Of a DNA stretch of 64,000 nt, positions 56,701 through 61,600 are shown in pieces. Made by a program: the position numbers and the translations under genes. The DNA is from Nisaea nitritireducens (GTDB lineage: Bacteria; Pseudomonadota; Alphaproteobacteria; Thalassobaculales; Thalassobaculaceae): NCBI RefSeq assembly GCF_014904795.1, contig NZ_JACZFS010000074.1, positions 29,838 through 93,837 of the forward strand, read 5' to 3'. Each line of letters starts with the position of its first letter. Position 1 is the stretch's first letter. The notes beneath the pieces were generated by a model. That model worked only from the letters and a program-made list of their open reading frames with translations, did not search any database and had not been told where the DNA came from.

Positions 56701-57536
56701 GGAACGACAACGGAACCGCTACGGTCTGGCGCATGGATGGCTCCACGGCGCTCGAGAAGAGCGATGCCGGGACCATCGGTGCAGACTGGGAGCTGGAATC
56801 GGTTGCCGACTTCAACGGCGACGGCAAGGATGACCTGCTGCTGCGCAACACCAATACCGGCAGTGCCTCGGTCTGGGAAATGAACGGCGGCACGGCCTCG
56901 AACAAGAGCGATGCCGGTGCTATGAATTCCGAGTGGGATGTCGAGCACGTCTCCGACATGAACGGCGACGGCACGGACGACCTGGTCCTGCGCAATACCG
57001 ACAACGGCAAAATCTCGGTCTGGGAAATGAACGGTGGCCTGGCATCGAACAAGGGCTATGTCGGCACCCTCGGCGCCGACTGGTCGATCGAGGGCTTTGC
57101 AGACTTCAATGGCGATGGCACGGACGACATGCTGATCCGGAACAGTGCCAACGACGCTGTCTCGGTCTGGGAGATGGATGGAGCAACGTTGCTCAACGCC
57201 GGCTATGCGGGTGATATGACTTCTGATTGGGCGGTGCGCGGCCTCGCCGATTTCAACGGCGACGGCAGAGCGGACATCCTGGCGGAAAACACCTCGACCG
57301 GTGCGGTCACAGTTTGGGAAATGGACGGCTCGATGGCGACCAACAAGGGCTTCGTGAAGTCTCTTGGCGCCGACGAGAGCATCACCGACATTGCCGACGT
57401 CAACGGCGATGGCAATGCGGATATCCAGGTCACGTCCGCCGCCAACGACGGCGTCTCCTATTGGGAGATGGATGGCAGCGACCTGAAGAAAGTCGTGCAG
57501 GGCGGCCACTATTACATCGATACGCCGTTCATCTAG
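38757..57536 (+). CDS. giant RTX repeat protein, 6,259 residues
   Basis: One unbroken frame of 6,260 codons. The protein starts within RTX repeats (no signal peptide) and is mostly GGxGxDxUx nonapeptides that bind Ca2+ as a beta-roll. Inserted modules, by residue: HCBP-related domains at about 121-195, 365-440 and 615-685 (each introduced by a DEY motif); a 27-bp-encoded GSDGDDSVS array at about 1272-1517; two copies of a beta-sandwich-like domain at 2459-2628 and 5222-5393; nine copies of an LVGTDGDDTISGLAGNDTI module; a near-exact duplication at about 3395-3721 and 4167-4493; a DUF642-like domain (VNGDFE, GW, IEIQ) at 5451-5637; and eight FG-GAP-like Ca repeats (DFNGDGxxD) at 5860-6228. Extremely acidic. 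A type I-secreted surface adhesin or matrix protein is the best guess; secretion genes are not in the window. Confidence 0.93.
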   Translation: MAELNGTNGNDNLNGTADADTINGGAGADTIDGGAGADSLVGGLGDDLLLGSAGAETSVNELAYDDTLDGGAGNDTLRAGGGNDTYEFRIGGGRDEILDEYHIYPKNPLGGLQPVQQVDGGFDTLRFGSGLSADDLWITVSGGDLYVAIRQPGVDLFDSDDLVVIQGWEDTETRIEQFEFDDGTVWTSADILENISGSNGADTIDWSSSEEITVSSGDGDDSVSSGSGSDSIDGGVGSDTVNAGAGSDDIFGDEGSDVLFGEDGDDTLGGGSGDDTVDGGDGDDSLEGGDGDDLLRGSGGEQGNINEETGNDTLSGGTGADTLRGGGGDDVYRYGTGDGQDQIHDEYIRTQMAPGDQVVLFTRDEFAGNDVLSFEDGITASDIWIDLVGDDLIVGIRDGATDILDLDDQITIVDWRDSLNRIETFEFDDGSQMDVTDILQDISGSAGDDTLTWSGADNTEMDGAGGNDSLSAAGGNDTLSGGDGDDTIRLGNGNNLGDGGDGADTVFGGSGKDTISGGAGDDFIDGGAGEDVLMGNDGDDTIRGSAGQRGTINESAASDTLSGGAGDDELRGGGGNDTYVYRAGEGRDTILDEYVFTGQSPLGTVYSPYDRDGGEADSLQIVGDDILQNTTFSLDGSTLNVSVWQPGAASLDDYDDLVQIQRWTEDFRRVEGFEFTDDGVTVTDTQLMDVFNDISSGDDIIDADFIGLGFNAGAGNDQVNGSAYADRFEGGAGDDTLSGDGGNDVLLGGDGGDSLVGGSGDDLLDGGAGSDTLVGGSGADTFSGTPDSFDGDLIADYDDQDVLRFNDTQFSESAVTLTPANGQTTVQIDTNGAGSPDVTFTVNGEFLGAQVTQNGGNTELKFSTDSLDDTLSGTDDDDTINGGAGSDDISGGDGDDFLIGGDGNDTMDGEGGDDTLLGGLGNDSLDGGVGNDSIDADAGNDTIDGGDGDDVLEGGDGADSVSGGAGDDTLDGGADDDLVDGGTGNDVIDGGSGDDTVLGGDGNDSADGGSGDDTVLGGDGDDTLDGGDGNDLVDGGAGDDSLAGGAGDDTVLGNEGQDTLDGGDGNDSLDGGADDDVLDGGAGQDTVDGGDGNDSADGGAGDDTVLGGAGDDTLDGGDGNDLVDGGDGNDTVTGGAGDDTVLGGDGEDTLGGGDGNDSLDGGADNDTLTAGAGDDTLVGGSGDDVAEGGSGDDSLDGGTGNDSLSGDAGDDTLEGGDGNDSLVGGSDDDLLIGGDGDDTLSGEAGNDTLFGDDVEDTVIGDDWNEFQEDEDSVSGSDGDDSVSGSDGDDSVSGSDGDDSISGSDGDDSVSGSDGDDSVSGSDGDDSVSGSDGDDSVSGSDGDDSVSGSDGDDSVSGSDGDDSVSGSDGDDSVSGSDGDDSVSGSDGDDSVSGSDGDDSVSGSDGDDSVSGSDGDDSVSGSDGDDSVSGSDGDDSVSGSDGDDSVSGSGSDGDDSVSGSDGDDSVSGSDGDDSISGSDGDDSVSGSDGDDSVSGSDGDDSVSGSDGDDSVSGSDDDDTVVGEDTTDGGFDEDDFTVTGGTGDDTISGDGGDDTLSGGDDDDVLIGDDTTGGDDSVAASGNDLLDGGAGNDVAFGGAGDDTIDGGTGNDTLVGGIGNDSMLGGEGEDLMLGEEGEDTLLGGAGSDTLVGGEGNDSVDGGDDSDLLFGSAGDDTVDGGAGDDTVLGGTGDDVVRGGAGSDLLYGGDGADTFAGTAAELNGETIADYDQAGGDVIQIDGVELSADAFSFESADGKTTVSVDTTGNGTADTTFTVLGDYNAVTTTEVDGNTRIFFGNDDDTSVGGATPGDDSLVGTDGDDTISGLAGNDTIDGGAGNDLVDGMDGDDTVTGGAGDDTVLGGDGEDTLGGGTGNDYLDGGTGNDTLTAGEGEDTLYGGSGDDVIDGGADNDTINAGDGDDSVQGGGGTDYIFAGSGNDTVDQGEGGGYVNGGDGDDLIYGGELRDIAFGGNGNDTIYGGDGNDNPLGGAGDDLIYGGDGDDGIDAHQGADTLIGGAGADTFSGGMETLDGDTIVDFDAEEGDVVRTSEKVDQEDISLTVENGNTTVDIDLDGDGTAEASFTLVGEYSSSTVDTADSEHADSYIQFHKTTEATATPGDDSLVGTDGDDTISGLAGNDTIDGGDGNDLVDGMDGDDTVTGGAGDDTVLGGAGEDTLGGGLGNDSLDGGTGNDTLTAGEGEDTLVGGSGNDLAEGGDGDDRIFGEAGDDTLSGNTGADSLDGGTGDDVLEGGADADTLAGGSGADSFVGDLSDLNGDSITDYNPEDGDLVIANSEFGDDAISLDYADGETTVTISADGTDSTFTVNGEYHSVTTTIENGQTSISFSADVTATPGDDSLVGTDGDDTISGLAGNDTIDGGAGNDLVDGMAGDDTVTGGAGDDTVLGGAGEDTLGGGTGNDSLDGGTGNDTLTAGEGDDTLDGGAGNDLLEGGEGNDSLVGGDGTGEPETETGRIDGSNFTSTDSGFRITATRSLEDGSRSEPSVDHVTSSSEGLGVDGNTGGPGNQLGYDAGLGFSEELIVEFDNLGTGATVEIARLFNNEGNGGEQGHWTAYRDGEVVGESDFQADSGSSTTLTIDVAGGFDKLVFTATDYADGPNGGSDASDYLVKSIEFTTETAGSGSDDTLLGGDGDDTINAGNGDDRIEGGAGDDSILTGEGDDTVYGGAGDDTVHYGTGDHGDDLIIGGEGNDRLGDGAGNDTLSGGVGNDSLFSGDGEDLLDGGDGDDFMIGGDHNDTLIGGDGNDTLFENHYNDDDLLQGGNGDDRLDGGGGNDTMEGGAGADTFSGQIWELNGDTITDYDADAGDKVVVYSDGGSTPAAFDISDVTLTVADGKTTVHIDGDDDNDATFTMVGEFNSVTSTMDGNNTYLAFSADVTATPGDDSLVGTDGDDTISGLAGNDTIDGGAGNDLVDGMDGDDTVTGGAGDDTVLGGAGEDTLGGGTGDDILDGGADNDTLTAGEGNDTLEGGSGNDLAEGGDGDDFLIGGEGDDTLSGGDGADNLDGGAGNDTLIGGGYYDSTESDTLSGGDGDDILFVSGGDNSLDGGSGNDTLNGGTGDDTLEGGAGDDYIIGGPSANGVFGDDSLVGGAGDDTLNGGLGNDTHAGGTGADQFLGNLNELNGDHIADYSAEDGDLVVAYAEFGDDAVTLTAENGQTTVSIDADGENATFTVDGEYHSVTTTNENGQTSISFSPDVTATPGDDSLVGTDGDDTISGLAGNDTIDGGDGNDLVDGMDGDDTVTGGAGDDTVLGGAGEDTLGGGIGDDSLNGGADNDTLTAGEGNDVLEGGAGSDALEGGSGADSFVGNVADLDGDLISDYDADEGDLVIANAEFGDDAVTLDYANGQTTVTIDAGGENATFTVSGEYHSVTTTTENGQTSISFSPDVTATPGDDSLIGTDGDDTITGLAGNDTIDGGDGNDLVDGMDGDDTVTGGAGDDTVLGGAGEDTLGGGTGNDSLDGGDGNDILTAGDGADTLVGGDGNDVAEGGDGDDSLFGGNGSDALSGDAGNDRLDGGAGNDTLVGGEGSDTLSGGAGRDDLNGGEGGDLYEWSVDSNSNIRHYQTGDPENPTMVGAAESFNPTDPGHAQHDNYKDDGDTGIDTLTGTDGNDNIALDFGGERLQGIEVIDGGAGDDVLDLASNRYDYDDATLIGGDGNDVLWGNQGEDYLDGGADNDWLAGNSGDDTVDGGAGDDRLDGNSGADSLIGGAGADTLSGGAGADSFVGDVADLNGDLIADYDANEGDFIIANAEFDDDAVSLSYANGQTTVSIDAGGENATFTVNGEYHSATTTTENGQTSISFSPEVTATPGDDSLVGTDGDDTISGLAGNDTIDGGAGNDLVDGMDGDDTVTGGAGDDTVLGGQGNDTLGGGDGNDSLDGHTGNDILTAGAGDDTLSGGDGDDFLDGGADNDSLDGHTGNDTLSAGAGDDTLSGGDGNDQLDGGDGNDSLDGHTGNDSLAAGAGDDAVAAGDGDDTLDGGAGNDVLDGGTGNDALDGGAGDDSLVAGNGADTLDGGAGNDTLVGGEGSDSLAGGAGSDALSGGIGDDVLDGGDGGDLLEGGAGADTLAGGAGADSFVGSLTDLNGDAITDYNPEDGDLVIANAEFDDDAVTLTVANGETTVVIDSNGDGSADATFTMAGEFNSVSTVTEDGTTSLIFSPDVTATEGDDSLVGTDSDDTITGLAGNDTIDGGDGNDLVDGMDGDDTVTGGAGDDTVLGGEGEDTLGGGTGNDSLDGGTGNDILTAGDGADTLVGGDGNDVAEGGDGDDSLFGGEGSDTLSGGAGNDRLDGGAGNDTLVGGEGSDTLSGGAGRDDLNGGEGGDLYEWSVDSNSNIRHHQTGDPENPTVIGAAETFDPTNPGHAQHDNYKDDGDTGIDTLTGTDGNDNIALDFGGERLQGIEVIDGGAGDDVLDLASNRYDYDDATLIGGDGNDVLWGNQGEDYLDGGADNDWLAGNSGDDTVDGGAGDDRLDGNSGADSLIGGAGADTLSGGSDADTLEGGAGEDVLEGGSGADSLEGGEGSDTLNGGTGADTLRGGEGEDLFKGSADDLNGDTLADYEGGEVVSVTDATFDAEAVTLTVDNGQTTVAIDSTGSGSADTTFTIDGEYRGVIATDGNGSTDLVFTEEVQGRVIIGTPYQDYITGTEGDDTVSALDDHDTVFGGEGNDLVSGMGGNDYLHGQEGDDTLSGGAGYDRLSGGTGDDVLDGGADADVLDGGEGNDILSGGAGRDYLTGGDGDDFIDGGQDRDYILGGAGDDTISGGGDHDRITGGDGEDQIYGGVGHDQLKGGDGNDTISGGDDRDYLNGGDGEDSLAGNDGKDTLIGGRGADTLDGGEDRDELAGGDGNDVLNGGDGDDKLTGQAGDDSMIGGDGNDSLFAGDGNDTVDAGAGNDYVIAGDGDDSVDGGSGSDYMRGNDGNDTMSGGDGNDSISGDDGDDLLDGGAGNDTVTGGDGNDTVLGGEGRDTLGGGRGDDSLDGGEGNDILTAGSGNDVLVGGEGDDFLEGESGSDTLSGGSGADSFYGELSDLDGDVLEDYSADDGDVVIVDHNIDEDDITLTVADGKTTVSIDTNHNGHAEATFVLNGAFSEVEADRHHGKTTLSFVPDEAATEGDDSLLGTSEDDTIDGLAGNDTIDGGEGNDLVSGGAGDDTVTGGAGDDTVLGNSGDDTLGGGTGNDSLDGGTGDDTLTAGEGSDTLVGSFGSDRLEGGAGSDTLYGDVVSASDVETATVRIDSSNFGETGSGFTVTATRALSDGSQSDASVDNIVIERDALGVEGTMTPGGIPDQLGYDPALGFSEELIVDFDTMANGASVDILRLFSTEGNGGEQGRWTAYRDGELVGQDDFTAASGNETTVTIDVDGGFDRLVFSATDYAGGDDGNAHDSSDYLIRSIEVTTDPSLSATADDTLIGGDGDDVAYGQQGNDVLNGGAGNDLLDGGDGNDTLIGGDATTSEELGPELIVNGDFENLPGNLNHGNWGTFTAIDGWTAEDLTPTSGGTAPIEIQRGNLGGAPQQPDDWADDNHVAELDSHPENGGTYGDTNVLMAQTVNVTEDGEFRFSFDFAARQLGNQVEETSEITVWVDGQQVLKIDDAAKEWTHQTLSVSLTAGAHVIAFSGGDADGTSDQYGALIDNVSLRQITEANLNDTLIGGAGDDVISGGTGADSLVGGDGNDVFRGTAAELEGDRIGDYQEGDSITLTGLALEDDDVSLVADGANTRVWIDTDNDGVPDTSFLLIGSFESVSVSADGDTTLTFASAIYGTEDDDLLGATELDDTLDGLAGNDTLNGLAGDDVIYGGTGDDRVSGDEGADSLHGGDGNDSLYADADDQVIDGGEGFDRAFINIRDARDGADFQNVEQIELTANAAWESGWSLLTSTDIDGDGDEDMLWRNDDNGRVTAWSMEGSVVVDRTSLGTMDNNWSVEAIEDFNGDGISDLLIRNSATDAVSVWEIDGTSEPAKGFSGFLGNNWDILGTGDFNGDGKEDFLARNDNGTATVWRMDGSTALEKSDAGTIGADWELESVADFNGDGKDDLLLRNTNTGSASVWEMNGGTASNKSDAGAMNSEWDVEHVSDMNGDGTDDLVLRNTDNGKISVWEMNGGLASNKGYVGTLGADWSIEGFADFNGDGTDDMLIRNSANDAVSVWEMDGATLLNAGYAGDMTSDWAVRGLADFNGDGRADILAENTSTGAVTVWEMDGSMATNKGFVKSLGADESITDIADVNGDGNADIQVTSAANDGVSYWEMDGSDLKKVVQGGHYYIDTPFI
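39118..40815 (+). repeat. three HCBP-related domains near the N-terminus
   Basis: Three copies, at about 39118-39340, 39850-40075 and 40600-40810, each follow an RTX block and a G-x-G-x-D-x-I-x-DEY lead-in, and contain a strand set ending I-x-x-FEFxDG (QFEFDDG, TFEFDDG, GFEFTDD). They match the haemolysin-type calcium-binding-related domain seen in many RTX proteins. Function: probably caps or spacers between beta-roll blocks. Confidence 0.75.
42571..43307 (+). repeat. 27-bp in-frame tandem array (26 SDGDD units)
   Basis: Twenty-six consecutive copies of a 27-bp unit coding GSDGDDSVS, followed by one degenerate SDDDD unit. It is a simplified RTX nonapeptide. A single 6-bp insertion (giving SGSGSDG) interrupts it near 43092. 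A 54-bp double unit is repeated exactly around 42688-42795, and longer blocks repeat around 43030-43160, evidence of recent expansion by slippage or unequal crossover. Units are in frame, so copy number could change without breaking the protein. Confidence 0.95.
46132..46640 (+). repeat. beta-sandwich-like domain, copy 1
   Basis: About 170 non-RTX residues beginning TGRIDGSNFTSTDSGFRITA and including GFSEELIVEFDN, NGGEQGHWTAYRDGE and DKLVFTATDYADG. It is repeated with roughly two-thirds similarity by eye at 54421-54935. The look is of an extracellular beta-sandwich; no named family was recognised. Confidence 0.7.
48940..49918 (+). repeat. near-identical in-frame duplication, copy 1
   Basis: A segment of about 0.98 kb that recurs 2,316 bp (772 codons) downstream at 51256-52234. 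It includes the unusual insert LYEWSVDSNSNIRH and VLDLASNRYDYDD. Identity is very high from about 49133 on. It is a recent internal duplication or gene conversion. Confidence 0.85.
51256..52234 (+). repeat. near-identical in-frame duplication, copy 2
   Basis: Second copy of the segment at 48940-49918, with the same LYEWSVDSNSNIRH insert; a few substitutions (for example HYQTG to HHQTG, TMVGAAESF to TVIGAAETF) mark divergence. After 52234 the copies part company. Confidence 0.85.
54421..54935 (+). repeat. beta-sandwich-like domain, copy 2
   Basis: Partner of the domain at 46132-46640, with GFSEELIVDFDT, NGGEQGRWTAYRDGE and DRLVFSATDYAGG at corresponding positions. It precedes the DUF642-like domain (55108-55665). 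Confidence 0.7.
56335..57440 (+). repeat. eight FG-GAP/VCBS-like calcium-binding repeats
   Basis: Eight units of about 45 residues, each with DxNGDGxxD (or DIDGDG) followed by a strand containing RN and the motif VSVWEMDG or a close variant. These are calcium-binding loops of FG-GAP-type propeller blades. They form nearly the whole C-terminus, ending YWEMDGSDLKKVVQGG and a short hydrophobic tail. Confidence 0.88.
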
Positions 57537-57546
57537 GATCCGGCTT

Positions 57547-57569
57547 CCGGGGGCAGTCGCCGCCCCCGG
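57547..57569. terminator. hairpin after the giant RTX gene
   Basis: Perfect 8-bp stem CCGGGGGC/GCCCCCGG with a 7-nt loop, 10 bp after the RTX stop and 18 bp before the end of the convergent GST gene. No strong U-tract is present on either strand, but position suggests a shared terminator. Confidence 0.6.
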
Positions 57570-57587
57570 TATTCCACCTGCCTATTA

Positions 57588-58259
57588 TTACCCGGCGAGA
57601 TGCATCGCCGGGTCGCGAACCGCATCGAAACTCGGCCGGGCAGAGACCTGGCCGTAATATCGGGCGAGATTCGGCGAAAGCGCATCCTGCCCTGCCAGAA
57701 GTGCCCAGCGATGCACCCGGATCGTCATCGGGATATCGCCATAGCTCCAGCTGTCATCCGCGATATGTTCTGTGCGGGAAAGTTGATCCTCGACAATATC
57801 CCAGGCCCGGGTGAGTGCCGCCCGCGCCGTCTCCGCAACCTGTGGCTCGCGCTGCTCTTCGGGGAGCCTGATGGTGTGTTTCACCAAAGTGTGCATCGGC
57901 GGAATAAGCTCGTTATTCTCCCACATGATCCAGCGGCTTGCCGAAGCGAAGCGCTCTGTGTTCGAGCCGTAGAACCCGTCCGGATCGTACTTCATGGCGA
58001 GATATTGCAGAATCGCGTTCGATTCCCAGAGCACAAAGCCATCATCCAGGATCGTCGGCACCGTACCGTTCGGGTTCATCGCCCGATATTCCGGCGTATC
58101 CACTACACCGAAAGCTTGATTGCCTTTCGCCACATGGCCCTGCGCGCCCATCGTCCCGCTGGCCAGAACAAGCTCGTGCGGCAGCCCCAGTTCCGCCATC
58201 GTCAGCAGCACTTTCTGTGTCCGCGCGGATGTCGGCCGCCCCCAGATCTTGATACTCAT
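57588..58259 (-). CDS. glutathione S-transferase family protein
   Basis: A 223-residue two-domain GST. The N-terminal thioredoxin-like domain (residues 1-80) shows IWGRPTSARTQKVLLTMAEL, the conserved cis-Pro in NGTVPTI (about 57) and the ESNAILQYLA glutathione-contacting loop. The helical C-terminal domain has the typical WSYGDIPMTIRVHRW region. Soluble; likely conjugates or reduces with glutathione, substrate unknown. ATG at 58259 begins at the conserved strand; the frame is open 31 codons earlier. It lies alone on the minus strand between two plus-strand RTX genes. Confidence 0.92.
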   Translation of the reverse strand: MSIKIWGRPTSARTQKVLLTMAELGLPHELVLASGTMGAQGHVAKGNQAFGVVDTPEYRAMNPNGTVPTILDDGFVLWESNAILQYLAMKYDPDGFYGSNTERFASASRWIMWENNELIPPMHTLVKHTIRLPEEQREPQVAETARAALTRAWDIVEDQLSRTEHIADDSWSYGDIPMTIRVHRWALLAGQDALSPNLARYYGQVSARPSFDAVRDPAMHLAG

Positions 58260-58644
58260 ACCCGCTTCGCTCCGCATATATTCCATGACGCACAAAACAA
58301 CCTGGCGCGTAGATGCTGGCGCCGTCAGCGACGTTGCAGGACCGGACCCCATCGTTCAACAGGCTTGTGAATGAAAGCCGCGACCATACATACAGTACGA
58401 ACCGTTGTGATACCCAGTTCCGGCCCACTGCATGGCCGCGAATTGCTCTGATTTTCTTTAAGAAGCTAACTATTTTTTAGGGGATTTCGGATAAACTCCG
58501 AAATCATGTCGCCTTCTGATAGGATGTATTTAGATAAATTTTTATTGAAATTATCTTCAAACGCATTTATTCAAGGTAACGTATGGTCAACAGAAGTCCC
58601 GGCCGGAGAAACCAGCCGGTTTCGCCCGCGCTCTGGAGCAAAGA
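58260..58644. other. AT-rich intergenic region before the second RTX gene
   Basis: 385 bp without a gene. From about 58440 to 58580 it is AT-rich, as upstream of the first RTX gene, and contains the 23-bp inverted repeat at 58483-58505. It should hold the divergent promoters for the GST gene and the RTX gene. Confidence 0.6.
58483..58505. promoter_or_regulatory. 23-bp inverted repeat upstream of the second RTX gene
   Basis: Perfect 9-bp arms GATTTCGGA/TCCGAAATC around a 5-bp spacer, 139 bp before the RTX start. No T-run follows on the plus strand, so an operator is more likely than a terminator. Confidence 0.5.
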
Positions 58645-61600
58645 ATGGCACGGCCCTCGTCGCACAATAATGACACCCAGAGATCCGGTTTGATTACCGG
58701 TAACGACGGCCGTGACACCATCACCGGCTCGTCCGAGGACGATTCGATCTATGGGTATGGCGATCGCGATACGATCTCCGGGGCGGACGGCAACGACCTG
58801 CTTTTCGGCGGTGACGGAAGCGACTACCTCAAGGGTGGTGATGACGAAGACATTCTATACGGCGAAGATGACAACGACACGCTGAGCGGCGGTGACGGCG
58901 ACGACACGCTCTATGGCGGTGCTGGCAGCAACAGCCTTTTCGGCGACGATGGCGAAGATTATCTCTATGGCGGCGACGATGCGGAGACCCTCTCCGGCGG
59001 TCGCGGCAACGATACTATTATCGGCAATGGCGGTAACGACGCGCTGCGCGACACGAGCGGCAATAATTATTTCGACGGCGGCGCGGGCAGAGACACCATC
59101 ACCGGCGGCCAGGGTAGCGACACCATCTATGGCGGCGCGGACAACGATCGGATCACCGGCGGAGCCGGTAATGACAGCATCGATGGCGGTGCCGGCGATG
59201 ACACACTCTCCGGCCACTATAACAACGACACAATTCTCGGCGGCGACGGCAACGACCTGATCCGGGGCCGGGGCGGTAATGACAGCCTGGACGGCGGCGC
59301 GGGCGACGACACCGTCTCCGGCGATTACGGAAATGACGCGCTGATCGGCGGTGACGGCAACGACACGCTTTATGGCCGGGGCGGCAGCGATACGATCGAT
59401 GGCGGCGCAGGCGACGACCTTCTGTCCGGCGACAGCGGCAAGGACACGCTGATCGGCGGTGCGGGCGACGACACCATCTCCGGACGGGGCGGCAATGACA
59501 GCATCGACGGCGGCGCCGGAAACGACAGCATCAACGGCGAGTCGGGCAATGACCTGATCTCCGGTGGAGATGGCGACGATACTATTTCCGGCAGAGGCGG
59601 CAACGACAGCATCGACGGCGGTGCCGGCAATGACAGCATCAAGGGTGAGTCCGGCAGAGACACGATCTCCGGCGGCGCAGGCGACGACACGATCTCCGGC
59701 AAAGGCGGCAACGACAGCATCGATGGCGGTGCCGGCAACGACTATGTCCGCGGTGATTATGGCAGCGAGACCCTTCTTGGCGGGACCGGTGACGACACCA
59801 TTTCCGGCAAAGGCGGCAACGACCTGATCGATGGCGGCGACGGTGCGGATGAGCTGGATGGCGGCGATGGCCATGACACCATCTATGGCGGCGCGGGCAA
59901 CGACCAGATCACCGGTGGAGACGGCAACGACAGCCTTTCTGGCGGTGCTGGCGACGACACCATTGCAGCCGGCCGCGGGTACGACACCATTGACGGCGGT
60001 GCCGGTAACGACCTGATCAGCGGTAAGGCCTCCGACTTCCAGGGCGACCACATCAAGCTGGACAGCGGCGACACTCTGCTCCTGACCGACATCAGCCTCG
60101 ACCCAGACCAGGTCTCGCTGAGGGTCTATCGCGGCACGACCTATGTCGCCATCAACACGAGCGGAGACAGCTGGCCCGAATATTATTTCTCCATCGAAGG
60201 CGATTTCGAATCGATCAACGTCTCCGTCGACGAAAACGGTACAAGCCTCGGCTTCGTCGCCGGGCCGATCACCGGAACGAGCGACGATGACAGTCTCGCC
60301 GGCACAGACGACGCCGATACCATCTCCGCCCTCGACGGCAACGACACCGTCTCCGCAGGCGACGGCGCAGACGTTGTATATGGCGGTGCAGGCAATGACG
60401 AGATCACCGGCGGTGCCGGCAGTGATGCCATCGACGGCGGCGAAGGCTCAGACACGCTTTATGGCGGCGCGGACAGCGACACGCTGTCGGGCGGCGCGGA
60501 TGCCGATCTGCTGGACGGCGGTACAGGTAACGACGTCATCGACGGTGGCGCGGGCGACGACACCATCGACGCGACCGAGGGATCCGACACGGTCAGCGGT
60601 GGTGACGGTGCAGACGCTATCTATGCTGGCGACACTGGCGTCATTGACGGCGGTGCCGGCGAGGACACGCTTTATGTCGACACACGCTCCGACCTGGACG
60701 GTCTGACGGTCTCCAACGTCGAAGACATCGTTATTGCCGACGAGCAAGCCACAGACGGCGACGACGCCATCAGCGGCTTCGAAGGCAGTGACACGCTGTC
60801 CGGTCTCGGCGGTAACGATACGCTCGACGGCCTGGCGGGAGACGATGTCCTCGACGGCGGTGCTGGCAACGATGAGATCACCGGCGGCGCAGGTGATGAC
60901 GTCATCGACGGTGGCGCGGGCGACGACACCATCCATGCCGAAGACGGATCCGACACGGTCTCCGGCGGCGACGGCGCGGACGCGATCTATGCCGGCGACT
61001 CTGGCGTCATCGACGGCGGTGCCGGCGAAGACACGCTCTATGTCGACACACGCTCCGATCTCGGCGGCCTGACGGCCTCCAACATCGAAGACATCGTCAT
61101 TGCGGACGAGCAGGCCACTGAGGGCGACGACGCCATCTCAGGCTTTGCCGATGCAGACACCCTGTCCGGCCTCGGCGGCGACGACACCATCGACGGTCTC
61201 GCAGGTGATGACAGCCTCGACGGCGGTGCTGGCAACGATGAGATCACCGGCGGTGCCGGCAGCGATGCCCTCTCCGGCGGTGAAGGCTCAGACACGCTGT
61301 ATGGCGGCACGGACAGCGACACTCTGTCGGGTGGCGCGGATGCCGATCTGCTGGACGGTGGCGCCGGGAACGACGTCATCGACGGCGGGGCCGGCGACGA
61401 TACCATCCATGCCGAAGACGGTGTTGATACCGTCAGTGCCGGCGACGGTGCCGATGCCATTTACGGCGGTTCCGAAGGCGTCATTGACGGCGGAGCTGGC
61501 GAAGACACGCTTTATGTCGACACGCGCTCCGACCTCGACGGTCTGACGCTCTCCAACATCGAAGACATCGTCATTGCGGACGAGCAGGCGACAGACGGCG

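Noticed and set aside
41234..57509. Very long antisense open frames across the giant RTX gene (for example 41234-43810, 46251-50123, 50157-52790, 54414-57509)
   Set aside because: They are consequences of the GAC/GGC/AAC-rich RTX codons: the antisense frames read as low-complexity Ser/Pro or Ala/Val/Ile strings with no family motif, and mirror the repeat period of the sense gene.
58855..60051. A 398-residue minus-strand gene opposite the second RTX gene
   Set aside because: It is the Ala/Val-rich antisense shadow of RTX repeats, without SD or motif; the plus strand has a better start and continuous RTX coding.
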